Positions 43,066-51,067 of a DNA stretch of 64,000 nt are shown here, in pieces. The position numbers and the translations under genes are program-made. The stretch is from contig DGUV01000005.1 in the NCBI GenBank assembly GCA_002395775.1, forward strand, positions 39,289 through 103,288, given 5' to 3'. Every line of letters starts with the position of its first letter. Position 1 is the first letter of the stretch. This DNA is from Prevotellaceae bacterium UBA4301 (lineage in GTDB: Bacteria; Bacteroidota; Bacteroidia; Bacteroidales; Bacteroidaceae). A model generated the notes under the pieces. It searched no databases, was not told the origin of the DNA, and saw nothing but the letters and a program-made list of their open reading frames with translations.

Positions 43066-43095
43066 GACATTGGATGCAAAAAAATCGGTGAAAAG

Positions 43096-43127
43096 CTTGT
43101 GGAAATGAGATTTTCTTCGTAACTTTG
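43096..43127 (+). promoter_or_regulatory. Promoter of tRNA-Ala
   Basis: CTTG at 43096-43099 (one mismatch from TTTG), 20-base spacer, -7 TAACTTTG at 43120-43127, placing the start of transcription about 5 bases before the tRNA. Confidence 0.65.
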
Positions 43128-43137
43128 CATCCGCAAA

Positions 43138-43212
<75 letters not shown>

Positions 43213-43213
43213 C

Positions 43214-43247
43214 AAAGAGGTAACCAATGTCGGTTATCTCTTTTTTT
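43214..43247 (+). terminator. Intrinsic terminator after tRNA-Ala
   Basis: AAAGAGGTAACC pairs with GGTTATCTCTTT around a 6-base loop, followed by a run of T residues (43241-43247). Confidence 0.85.
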
Positions 43248-43257
43248 ATAGAATAAA

Positions 43258-43289
43258 TTTGGCATTTCGCGCGCTTAATCGTAACTTTG
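43258..43289 (+). promoter_or_regulatory. Promoter of the M6 peptidase gene
   Basis: Exact match to the Bacteroidetes consensus: TTTG at 43258-43261, 20-base spacer, TAACTTTG at 43282-43289. The ATG is 32 bases beyond the -7 box. Confidence 0.8.
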
Positions 43290-43320
43290 CAAGGCATTAT
43301 GTACAGAAACATTAAAATCT

Positions 43321-45210
43321 ATGGATAAGATGAAACATTTACTCATGATATGTATGTTGGTGCTGGGAGGGCCAGCACTGGCGCAGGATGATTGGAGCGA
43401 AGAGGTGCAGATGTTGCGTCCCGAATGTCAGCATGAAACACCAAGTGCGGCAGGGCTACACATGTTAGGGCCACGAAAGATTGGTAGTCAGGAAACCGCT
43501 GCCATCAAGGCACGGGGTGTGAAGAAGGTGCCCGTTGTCCTGGTGGCTTTTCCCGACAAGGCTTTTACCGTAGCTGACAACGATGAGGGAGTGCGCGAGT
43601 ATTATCGCAAGTTTTGCAATGGCACCATGGATGGTCACATCTATACGGGTCATGGCTCTCACGGAAGCATCCGCGATTATTTTGTGGAACAGAGTGACTC
43701 GGTATTCTTTCCTCAGTTCGAAATCATCGGCCCCGTCACTCTGAGCAATGGTTATGCCTATTATGGCCAGAATAGTGGAAATACAAAGGATGTGAACTAC
43801 AGTAAGTTCACCAGCGAGTCGCTGGCCAAGGCTGTAGAGGTCTATGCTGACTGGACTCAGTTTGATAACGATGGTGACAACTCCATCGACATGGTTTTCT
43901 TCCTCTTTGCGGGTATGGGCGAGAACTTCTCCGGCGCGCCCACCGACCTCATCTGGCCCAAGGAGACCAAGCGGTCAGAAACCATCAACGGACAGGTGTT
44001 TGCAACAAACGCTGTCACTTGTGAGTTGCGCCCAAAGTCGAAGAATGAGGATGGAACTTTTGTGACTCAGCCCGATGGTGTCGGCGTCTTTATTCATGAA
44101 CTGAGTCATGCCTTGGGCTTGCCCGATTTTTATGACATTAACTATGTTAACTTCGGCATGGACCTTTGGAGTGTGATGGACTACGGAGAATACGGAAACA
44201 ACGGATTCAATCCCGGAAACTATACGGCCTATGAACGCGATTTCATGGGCTGGCGGCCCTTGCAGGAACTGAAGGAGCCTTGTGTGCTCACGATTCCTTG
44301 TTTTGCTGCGGGAGGCTATGGTTATAAGATACAGAACGACGCTTCGTCCAATGAATATTACATTATTGAAAATCGTCAGGCCATGGGGTGGGATGACAAG
44401 GTTTGCACCCGTGGACATGGCTTGCAAGTGACGCATGTTGATTTTGATGCTTCGCTGTGGAACAACAATCGCGTGAATACGGTGGGCACTCGTCAGCGCA
44501 TGACCATCATTGCCGCTAACGACCGATATATCGGTACGAACCTCATAGACCAGGTGGCTGAGGAGAATGGGACTAAGTCTTCGGACGAATGGAAGAAAAC
44601 GCTAAGTGGCAATCTTTTCCCTGGCGACACCTACAAATATGACCTTACGGATGAGAGCTCGCCTGCTGCCACCGTCTATACGGGCGGATTGTTGCACAAG
44701 CCCCTTCGTAACATTACAGAGAATGCGGACAAAACCATCACGCTTTGTTTCATGACGAATGGGCAGCTCGATGCACCTGTGCTCTCCGAGGCAGAGAATG
44801 TCATGATGGACCAGTTTGACATAGAGTGGAGTTCGACCGACAATGCCACACGCTACGCCTTTGAACTTTATCGTGACAGCATCGTGATTCGCCAGGACAC
44901 AATTGCAGAAACGCAAGTGCACATCGACGGCCTCATGCCCAGCAGTGACCTGAAATTCCGCGTTCGTGCTATGGCAGACATGCCAGAGGACTATGTAGAT
45001 AGTGAATGGAGCGACTTTGCCTATTTTTCCACGCTTGCAGATTTTATCGACGATGTGCCAGAGAGCGATAAGTTGGTGGACATTTATGCTTCCAATGGCA
45101 TGCTTGTTTCTCGCAGCTATGCCGACGAACTCCATCGTCTCTCACTTCGCCGTGGCATCTACATTCTTCGCTACAGCAATGGTGCCTGCCGCAAGGTGAT
45201 GATTCGATGA
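43321..45210 (+). CDS. Secreted M6-family metalloprotease with a T9SS-type C-terminal domain
   Basis: A 629-residue protein with a signal peptide (residues 1-21, ending PALAQ). The M6 catalytic domain spans about 55-360, with the extended zinc motif in IHELSHALGLPDFYD (HExxHxxGxxD) and the Met-turn region LWSVMDYGEY. A fibronectin III-like domain follows (about 480-560). The last 60 residues (VDIYASNGMLVSRSYADE to the RKVMIR end) fit a type A sorting domain of the type IX secretion system, so it is probably exported to the surface or medium. The start could be either of two Met codons three apart. Repeat array 4 begins directly after the stop. Confidence 0.88.
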   Translation: MDKMKHLLMICMLVLGGPALAQDDWSEEVQMLRPECQHETPSAAGLHMLGPRKIGSQETAAIKARGVKKVPVVLVAFPDKAFTVADNDEGVREYYRKFCNGTMDGHIYTGHGSHGSIRDYFVEQSDSVFFPQFEIIGPVTLSNGYAYYGQNSGNTKDVNYSKFTSESLAKAVEVYADWTQFDNDGDNSIDMVFFLFAGMGENFSGAPTDLIWPKETKRSETINGQVFATNAVTCELRPKSKNEDGTFVTQPDGVGVFIHELSHALGLPDFYDINYVNFGMDLWSVMDYGEYGNNGFNPGNYTAYERDFMGWRPLQELKEPCVLTIPCFAAGGYGYKIQNDASSNEYYIIENRQAMGWDDKVCTRGHGLQVTHVDFDASLWNNNRVNTVGTRQRMTIIAANDRYIGTNLIDQVAEENGTKSSDEWKKTLSGNLFPGDTYKYDLTDESSPAATVYTGGLLHKPLRNITENADKTITLCFMTNGQLDAPVLSEAENVMMDQFDIEWSSTDNATRYAFELYRDSIVIRQDTIAETQVHIDGLMPSSDLKFRVRAMADMPEDYVDSEWSDFAYFSTLADFIDDVPESDKLVDIYASNGMLVSRSYADELHRLSLRRGIYILRYSNGACRKVMIR

Positions 45211-45211
45211 C

Positions 45212-45330
45212 CCTTAGAGGTTATGTTCATAAGCCCTAAGGGTTGTACTCATAAGCCTTAAGGGTTGTGCTCATAAGCCCTAAGGGTTGTACTCATAAGC
45301 CTTAAGGGTTGTGCTCATAAGCCCTAAGGC
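45212..45330. repeat. Array 4 of the 22-base intergenic repeat, five units plus a partial one
   Basis: Units begin at 45212 (diverged), 45234, 45256, 45278 and 45300, with a remnant at 45322. Two forms alternate: CCCTAAGGGTTG followed by TACTCATAAG, and CCTTAAGGGTTG followed by TGCTCATAAG, so the array is also a 44-base repeat (A-B-A-B). Each unit has a dyad (CCCTAAGGG or CCTTAAGG). It starts one base after the M6 stop codon. Confidence 0.92.
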
Positions 45331-45361
45331 AATATCCGAAACTTGCAGAATCAAATACGAA

Positions 45362-45391
45362 GAGGCCCCCTGATGATTATCAGAGGGCCTC
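45362..45391. terminator. Hairpin between convergent genes, probable terminator
   Basis: GAGGCCCCCTGAT pairs with ATCAGAGGGCCTC around a short loop, a long GC-rich stem. The following bases (ACTCTTATC) are not a clean T-tract, so termination may be partial. It separates array 4 from the TPR gene end. Confidence 0.55.
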
Positions 45392-45433
45392 ACTCTTATC
45401 GCGTTCAATTTTGAGCCTTTGGGCTTCGGGATT

Positions 45434-46870
45434 TTATTTCTTCCCGCCCCAGAAGTCTTCCTCAGCCTTCTGCTTGGCGAGGTAAGCATTGTAGGCAGCC
45501 TGAGCACGAGCGTTGGCAGCAGCGTTGGCCTGCACCTCACGAATCTTGCTAGCCAGACGATTGGCCGAACCGCTCACGGTGATGTCTGCCGCCGAGGCCT
45601 GCTCGCAATAGGTGAGTGCCTGAGGATATTGTCCCAGTGTGGTATAGACGACAGCCTTCTTCATGCTGGCTTGGCCTGTGAGGTTGCTGTCATACTGCAT
45701 GGCCTTGTCCAGATAAACCAGTGCACCAGTGTACTGCTTGCTGTTGATCAGGCTGTTGGCAATAACCAAACTTATGCGGCCGCGACGGGCATCGGTCTGG
45801 CAGAGTTCGATGGCCTTCTCGTAGTACTTGAGCATATCCTGCATCTTGCCCTGCTGCTTGCTCCAGCTGGCCATACCGATGGCTGACTCATAGGTGGGCT
45901 CAATGTTGTATGCGTACTCGGCAGCCTTGTAATAAACCTCGGTGTCGTCGCACTCGTTTGCGGCGAGCACGGTCATTGTCTTACGCAGGTAGTCCAGATT
46001 TGTCTTGTTAGCTTCAACCTTCGGAGTGAAGAGCGCAATCAGCTGCTCGCGGTTGGCGGCACCACTCTCAGCAAACACCTGCTCGATGACAGCCAGGGGA
46101 CGGTCGTACTCGTCAACGATGCGCTGAGCCTTCTCGGGGTCGGTTTCCTCCTTGGCCAGCTGAAGCATCTTCTCGCACACCTCGGTTGACGAAAGATAGT
46201 CGTTGAGGAACTGCTCACGATAATACTCGTTCGATGCCTTGTACAACTCGTGGCTCACGGAGAAGAAGTACTGGATGTAGGCACCCTTCACTTCACGTCC
46301 GCCTTCCTCGTTGATGGCGTTGATGCCCTTGGCATACATGTCATAGATTTTGTTATAAGTGTATTCGTTGTCAACTCCATAGCCATAGATGTGGTAGTAA
46401 TTGGCCTTTGCGATGAGCACGTCGCCTTCCGTGGCACGTCCGCGCTTGCCTTCGGGGATGGAGGCATTGAGGTATTTGAGATACTTCAGGCGAGTGTCGA
46501 AGAGGTCCATCATTTCGTCCAGATAAACCTTCTTCTTTGTGGCATCGGTTTCGGCCTTGATGAGTTCGCCAAGCATGACAGCTCCACGAGCATAGAGGCT
46601 GACGCTGGCGATAGGAGCGTTCTTGACGAGCCACTTCCAGTTCTCATACATTTCGGGCCAGTTCTGTGAGCTGTAGTACATCTGCATCATGGTGATGTAT
46701 CCTCCTACCTGCTTCCCGGGATCGGCCAGGGCCTCTTCTCCGATGTAGGCCACCTTGAAGCGCGTCTCGTCGTCGGTGAAGTCGGTGTTGCCTTCATACT
46801 TTTCGTACTGAGCAAAGGTGGGCAGCACAGCGGCAGCCAGTCCCAATGTGAGTGCAATTTTCTTAATCAT
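45434..46870 (-). CDS. Exported TPR-repeat protein
   Basis: A 478-residue protein with a signal peptide (MIKKIALTLGLAAAVLPTFAQ). Most of the rest is helical; clear TPR units lie toward the C-terminus (EVYYKAAEYAYNIEPTYESA, QYTGALVYLDKAMQYDSNLT, VYTTLGQYPQALTYCEQAS). The tail is Ala-rich (NAAANARAQAAYNAYLAKQ). Homologues in Bacteroidetes are periplasmic; no enzymatic part is visible. It probably binds proteins at the cell envelope. Monocistronic by layout: its promoter is at 46931 and its 3' end faces array 4. Confidence 0.8.
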   Translation of the reverse strand: MIKKIALTLGLAAAVLPTFAQYEKYEGNTDFTDDETRFKVAYIGEEALADPGKQVGGYITMMQMYYSSQNWPEMYENWKWLVKNAPIASVSLYARGAVMLGELIKAETDATKKKVYLDEMMDLFDTRLKYLKYLNASIPEGKRGRATEGDVLIAKANYYHIYGYGVDNEYTYNKIYDMYAKGINAINEEGGREVKGAYIQYFFSVSHELYKASNEYYREQFLNDYLSSTEVCEKMLQLAKEETDPEKAQRIVDEYDRPLAVIEQVFAESGAANREQLIALFTPKVEANKTNLDYLRKTMTVLAANECDDTEVYYKAAEYAYNIEPTYESAIGMASWSKQQGKMQDMLKYYEKAIELCQTDARRGRISLVIANSLINSKQYTGALVYLDKAMQYDSNLTGQASMKKAVVYTTLGQYPQALTYCEQASAADITVSGSANRLASKIREVQANAAANARAQAAYNAYLAKQKAEEDFWGGKK

Positions 46871-46930
46871 CTTCTTTCTTTTCTCTTTATGGTTCTTGTT
46901 AATTTGTTAGTAATCTCTGGTTTCGTAGTG

Positions 46931-46938
46931 CAAAATTA
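46931..46938 (-). promoter_or_regulatory. Predicted -7 promoter element for the TPR gene
   Basis: Minus strand TAATTTTG, matching TAnnTTTG. It lies about 61 bases before the ATG at 46870; a TTTA at about 20 bases upstream (46960-46963) is an imperfect -33 box. Confidence 0.5.
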
Positions 46939-47002
46939 TAAATTAATTCGCTATTGGCGTAAAGATTTCTGTTAAATAGGGTTTAAAAAACACAAAAAGT
47001 GT

Positions 47003-47200
47003 TTAATCGTATTTGTCATAGTGCGTCACTTCGCCAGGCTTATGGCGTTCTTCATATTCCTCGCAGTTGTGCTTAGCCTCGGCCACGAAGCGTTCGTTGA
47101 ACATGTTGCACTGACAGATAATCGGGTTGTGGAACCATTGCATGAAGGTTCCGTGCTTACAGTTGAGGCACTGTATCATCAAGCCCTTCGTTGCAGCCAT
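47003..47200 (-). CDS. Small cysteine-rich protein, possible metal-binding
   Basis: A 65-residue protein starting 4 bases after the lipoprotein stop; an in-frame ATG seven codons later is the other choice. Cysteines are arranged as CLNCKHG, then CQC about 18 residues later, and one more Cys in HNCEEYEE, which could hold a metal ion. The conserved look of the NPIICQC and FNERFVAEAKHNC segments suggests a real family, which I cannot name. No membrane segment. It is probably co-transcribed with the lipoprotein gene. Confidence 0.6.
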   Translation of the reverse strand: MAATKGLMIQCLNCKHGTFMQWFHNPIICQCNMFNERFVAEAKHNCEEYEERHKPGEVTHYDKYD

Positions 47201-47204
47201 GTCT

Positions 47205-47765
47205 TCAGTTCTTGACGAAGGTAATGCGTTGGTTCAATTGGTTGGTCACCACCAGAGAGTCGTCGTCGAGCCACTCTATGTCCATGGTGTCGAGTTGGCT
47301 GATGATACCAATCTCTTTCTTTTGCTGACTGCTCAGTACGATGTGACCATTCCACAGTTTCCATCCGTCGTAGGGGGCCGTGTCAGCCTGCTTCCAGAGA
47401 CGTTCCAGCTGACTCGCATTGACAGCCGTTCCCAAGGTCTCATTACCTTCGCGCAGGGTCAGTGCAAAGTGGTCGGTGAGTTCGCGGATGTCGCCCAGCA
47501 GTTTCCCGTCTTCGCCTGTATATTGGCTGGTTCGATAGACCTCCATTGTGTCGCCTTTGTCGGTGATGAATTGCAGGGCCGACATGCCAGTGTCTTCACC
47601 CAGATGGCCCCATATTGTGGAGTCCGGGATGAGAGTCTCGGGCACTGCCACCTCTGTGCTGTCGCTTTTTTCCTCCTGACTGGTTGTGTCATGTTTCCAC
47701 CAATCCTTACAGCTGGTAAGCGCCAGTGCACCTAATAATAATAAGGTATAATGTTTCATTTCCAT
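47205..47765 (-). CDS. Small lipoprotein of unknown function
   Basis: A 186-residue lipoprotein (signal YTLLLLGALALTSC). Two Met codons two apart (47765, 47759) can start it; a farther upstream frame overlaps the promoter. The mature protein begins with a Ser/Thr/Glu-rich linker, then a compact alpha/beta part ending in a beta-rich stretch (GHIVLSSQQKKEIGIISQLD, DDDSLVVTNQLNQRITFVKN) with the flavour of a calycin-like or lipocalin-like sheet. No family is certain. It is divergent from the cation antiporter and followed by the Cys-rich gene. Confidence 0.65.
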   Translation of the reverse strand: MEMKHYTLLLLGALALTSCKDWWKHDTTSQEEKSDSTEVAVPETLIPDSTIWGHLGEDTGMSALQFITDKGDTMEVYRTSQYTGEDGKLLGDIRELTDHFALTLREGNETLGTAVNASQLERLWKQADTAPYDGWKLWNGHIVLSSQQKKEIGIISQLDTMDIEWLDDDSLVVTNQLNQRITFVKN

Positions 47766-47777
47766 TACATTTGACGA

Positions 47778-47837
47778 CAAAGGTACAAAATAATTGTGAA
47801 ATCTGGATTGAGATTTGTGGATTAATGTTTAACTTTG
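47778..47837. promoter_or_regulatory. Divergent promoter region, lipoprotein and antiporter
   Basis: Minus strand -7 TACCTTTG (47778-47785) serves the lipoprotein gene; plus strand -7 TAACTTTG (47830-47837) serves the antiporter, 27 bases before its ATG. An ATTG at 47807-47810 is an imperfect plus-strand -33 box. Confidence 0.6.
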
Positions 47838-47863
47838 CGCTCAAATTTTAAAAGATTCAGGAA

Positions 47864-48823
47864 ATGATACTTGATATTTTAGGTGTGATACTCGGTTTGG
47901 TCTTCATCCTGAAGGGTGCCGATACAATGGTTGATGGTTCTTCATCTCTGGCCCGCAAGTTTCGCATAAGTGAGGCTGTCATCGGCCTCACGGTCGTAGC
48001 TTTCGGCACCAGTTTGCCCGAGTTCGTGGTCAGTTTCTTCTCGGCCTTGAAGGGCAGTGGCGACATGTCCGTTGGTAACATCATGGGGTCCAATATCTTC
48101 AATTCCCTGGTCATTTTGGGTGCATCGGCATTTGTGACCGTCGTTCCGGTCGGCAAGCGTGCCTTGTGCATCGACATTCCCTTGAGTTTCTTTGCAGCCC
48201 TCGTTTGTTGCTTGCTTTGCTTCGATGCCTACCTTTGGCATGCCGACGAAAGCATGCTTACGCGCTGGGATGCTCTCATATTCTGCTGCTGCTTTGCCCT
48301 TTTCATGTACTATAACTTCTGGCTTGCCAAGCGTGATAAGGCAGGGATGAAGGTAGAGGAGGTCAGCGAGAAAACCTCACTCATCCTCTTCAAGATTGTG
48401 GCAGGCATAGCCATGCTGGTGTTTGGGGGTAATGTTTTGGTTGATTCTGCTTCCAACATCGCCTTGGAGTTTGGTGTCAGCGAGGCAGTCATTGGCCTGA
48501 CAATCCTGGCAGGTGGAACCTCGGCACCAGAGTTGGCCACCAGTGTGGTTGCTGCCCGCAAAGGGAGCATAGAGATGGCCGTGGGCAATGTCGTTGGTAG
48601 TAATGTTTTCAATGTGTTCTTTGTGCTGGGTACAGCAGGTCTCATCCGCCCCATGCTCATTGCCGACATCAAGCCCATCGACATAGGTATGTTCCTTGGT
48701 GGTCCGCTCTTGCTGTGGCTGTTTGCCCTTCTGTTCCGTCGCATCAACAGGTGGATGGGCCTTATTATGGTGCTGGCCTATGTAGCCTATCTGGCCGTGC
48801 TCATCCGTATGGCTACGGCTTGA
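47864..48823 (+). CDS. Calcium/sodium antiporter (CaCA family, YrbG-like)
   Basis: A 319-residue membrane protein with two inverted halves, each holding the alpha repeat: FGTSLPEFVVSFFSALKGSG with GNIMGSNIFNSLVILG, and AGGTSAPELATSVVAARKGS with GNVVGSNVFNVFFVLG. The acidic residues in LPE and APE are the expected cation site. About ten membrane helices are predicted, with a hydrophilic loop near 150-165. It exchanges Na or H for Ca. Its 3' end overlaps the convergent exported-protein gene by 11 bases. Confidence 0.92.
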   Translation: MILDILGVILGLVFILKGADTMVDGSSSLARKFRISEAVIGLTVVAFGTSLPEFVVSFFSALKGSGDMSVGNIMGSNIFNSLVILGASAFVTVVPVGKRALCIDIPLSFFAALVCCLLCFDAYLWHADESMLTRWDALIFCCCFALFMYYNFWLAKRDKAGMKVEEVSEKTSLILFKIVAGIAMLVFGGNVLVDSASNIALEFGVSEAVIGLTILAGGTSAPELATSVVAARKGSIEMAVGNVVGSNVFNVFFVLGTAGLIRPMLIADIKPIDIGMFLGGPLLLWLFALLFRRINRWMGLIMVLAYVAYLAVLIRMATA

Positions 48824-49232
48824 GCCTCAGTTCCATCCGTGGTGGCAGCTTCACCAGTTTCTTATTGACGGCTCGTTTCACCACCACTCCGTCCTGAAGT
48901 TCCATCAAATAAGTCGAGTCGTTCTTCCAGGTGAGCCTGATGCTTTGCGTCTCACTGCCTTGGTCGTTCGACAGGCGTAGTGTGGCTGTATGGTCGTCCT
49001 TGATAGTGAATGAGGTTACCATCCAAGTTCCATACACCCCCTTACCAGCCATATATCCGTTCATAGGACCGAATATGTCCATTCCAGGCACATCGATGGT
49101 TTCTTCGTGCAGGTTGAGTTTCAGTGTCACCTGTTCTTCCTCGTTGTCGAGGTTCAGCTTCCACGGCTCGTCGGCTTGTATGGCGACGACGGTCATGAGG
49201 GGCATTAATAGAGCCAATAATCTTGCTTTCAT
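48813..49232 (-). CDS. Small exported protein of unknown function
   Basis: A 139-residue protein with a signal peptide (MKARLLALLMPLMTVVAIQA) and a beta-rich mature part: VTLKLNLHEETIDVPGMD, GYMAGKGVYGTWMVTSFTIK, TATLRLSND and KNDSTYLMELQDG. The strand pattern is reminiscent of small lipocalin-like periplasmic domains, but no family is certain. It is convergent with the antiporter (11-base overlap at the 3' ends) and divergent from the glycogen synthase gene, with about 125 bases between. Confidence 0.65.
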   Translation of the reverse strand: MKARLLALLMPLMTVVAIQADEPWKLNLDNEEEQVTLKLNLHEETIDVPGMDIFGPMNGYMAGKGVYGTWMVTSFTIKDDHTATLRLSNDQGSETQSIRLTWKNDSTYLMELQDGVVVKRAVNKKLVKLPPRMELRLKP

Positions 49233-49305
49233 GCGGCAAAGTTAAGGATTTAATTGATATACATCAAGAATTTTGTCGCCCATTTTGCAATCATTTAACA
49301 AATGT

Positions 49306-49336
49306 CTTGTATTTTAAGATTATTTCACTATCTTTG
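49306..49336 (+). promoter_or_regulatory. Promoter of the glycogen synthase gene
   Basis: -33-like CTTG at 49306-49309, 19-base spacer, -7 TATCTTTG at 49329-49336, then GCGGC. The ATG at 49358 is 21 bases after the box. Confidence 0.65.
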
Positions 49337-49357
49337 CGGCCAAATTAAGCAATCTTG

Positions 49358-51025
49358 ATGGATAATGAGAGGATAGTCCCAACCTTCGTGTTCGAAGCCA
49401 GTTGGGAAGTCTGTAATAAAGTAGGGGGCATTTACACAGTGCTTTCCACACGAGCCAAGACGTTGCAGCAACGATTGCACGACCGTCTGGTTTTCATTGG
49501 CCCCGACTTTTGGTGTGGAAAGGAAAATCCCTTGTTTCAGGAAGATACCACCATGTGGCAGCCTTGGGTCAAAAAGGCTAAGACTGAGGGTATCAGCGTG
49601 AGGGCGGGGCGATGGAACATTCCCGGTCGTCCCTGTGTTATCTTGGTCGATTTCAAGCCCTATTTTGTGGCTAAGGACCGTCTTTATGGCGAAGCCTGGG
49701 CCGATTTTGGGGTTGAGTCGCTCCATGCTTATGGCGACTATGACGAAGCCTCGATGTTTGCCTATGCATCTGGCCGTGTGGTTGAGAGCTACTATAGCTT
49801 TTTCCTAAGACGCCGTGAGGAACGCGTAGTCTTTCAGGCCCATGAGTGGATGACAGGTCTTGGCGCACTCTATGTGAAGAAGCATGTTCCCGCCATTGCC
49901 ACCATCTTCACCACCCATGCCACCAGCATTGGTAGAAGTATAGCTGGCAACAACAAGCCGCTGTACGACTATCTTTATGCCTACAACGGCAATCAGATGG
50001 CAGCCGAACTGAACATGGAGGCTAAACACTCTATTGAAAGGCAGACGGCGCACAATGTCGATTGCTTCACCACGGTCAGCGATGTCACTGCCCGTGAGTG
50101 TGAGGAGCTGCTCGACAAGCGTTGCGATGCCATTCTCATGAATGGTTTTGAAAACGATTTCGTGCCCACGGGCTCTGCTTTTACTTCGGCTCGCATGAAG
50201 GCGCGTCATCAGTTGCTTCGTGTGGCCAATGCCCTTACTGGCTGTGCTTTCCCCGATGATACTCTCATCCTTGCCACCAGTGGCCGCTATGAATTCAAGA
50301 ACAAGGGAATCGACGTGTTTCTTGAGGCGATGCATCGCCTTGATTGGCAACAGGACCTTCAACGGCCTGTGGTAGCCTTCGTTGAGGTACCCGCTTGGGT
50401 GGCAGGCCCTCGTTTGGATTTGCAGAATCGCCTGGTTGAGGACAAGGTCTATGACATCCCCTTGCCCATGCCCTTCCTTACCCACAACCTCAACGATATG
50501 CCCAATGACAAGGTTCTTGGCTCGCTTCGTTGGTTTAACAAGTCCAACCTCCCAGCAGAGCGTGTCAAGATCATCTTTGTTCCTTGTTATCTCGACGGGC
50601 AGGATGGCATCTTCAATATGTCGTACTACGACCTGCTCATTGGCAACGACCTTTCAGTCTATGCCTCTTACTACGAGCCTTGGGGCTATACACCGCTTGA
50701 GAGCGTGGCATTTCACGTGCCCACTGTTACAACGAGCCTCTCCGGTTTTGGCATGTGGGCCAACAAGATTAAGGGGGATGGCAGCCATCTCATCGATGGC
50801 ACAGAGGTCATTCTTCGCACCGACTACAACTACGACGACGTGGCCAATGCTATCGTCCAGTCCGTTCTGCAGTACGCAAGCTGGGACAAATCCATCGCCA
50901 GCAAGGCGCGTCGGAATGCAGCATCGCTGGCCCAGAAAGCATTGTGGAAGAACTTCATCCAGTACTACGACGAAGCCTATGACATAGCTTTGCAGAAGGC
51001 TGAACTTCGAAAGGAAAGGATGTAG
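49358..51025 (+). CDS. Glycogen synthase, GT3 (eukaryotic-like) type
   Basis: A 555-residue enzyme from the ATG at 49358. The N-terminus FEASWEVCNKVGGIYTVLST carries the KVGG nucleotide-sugar loop, and the C-terminal half has the Rossmann segments and an acidic site in YASYYEPWGYTPLESVAF. This is the GYS-like form found in Bacteroidetes, distinct from GlgA of enterobacteria. It extends alpha-1,4-glucan from a nucleotide sugar. The phosphorylase gene follows after 42 bases; together they cover synthesis and breakdown of glycogen. Confidence 0.92.
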   Translation: MDNERIVPTFVFEASWEVCNKVGGIYTVLSTRAKTLQQRLHDRLVFIGPDFWCGKENPLFQEDTTMWQPWVKKAKTEGISVRAGRWNIPGRPCVILVDFKPYFVAKDRLYGEAWADFGVESLHAYGDYDEASMFAYASGRVVESYYSFFLRRREERVVFQAHEWMTGLGALYVKKHVPAIATIFTTHATSIGRSIAGNNKPLYDYLYAYNGNQMAAELNMEAKHSIERQTAHNVDCFTTVSDVTARECEELLDKRCDAILMNGFENDFVPTGSAFTSARMKARHQLLRVANALTGCAFPDDTLILATSGRYEFKNKGIDVFLEAMHRLDWQQDLQRPVVAFVEVPAWVAGPRLDLQNRLVEDKVYDIPLPMPFLTHNLNDMPNDKVLGSLRWFNKSNLPAERVKIIFVPCYLDGQDGIFNMSYYDLLIGNDLSVYASYYEPWGYTPLESVAFHVPTVTTSLSGFGMWANKIKGDGSHLIDGTEVILRTDYNYDDVANAIVQSVLQYASWDKSIASKARRNAASLAQKALWKNFIQYYDEAYDIALQKAELRKERM

Positions 51026-51067
51026 GAAATGAATGTTAGAATTTACTAAACTCTATATATTAATAAT

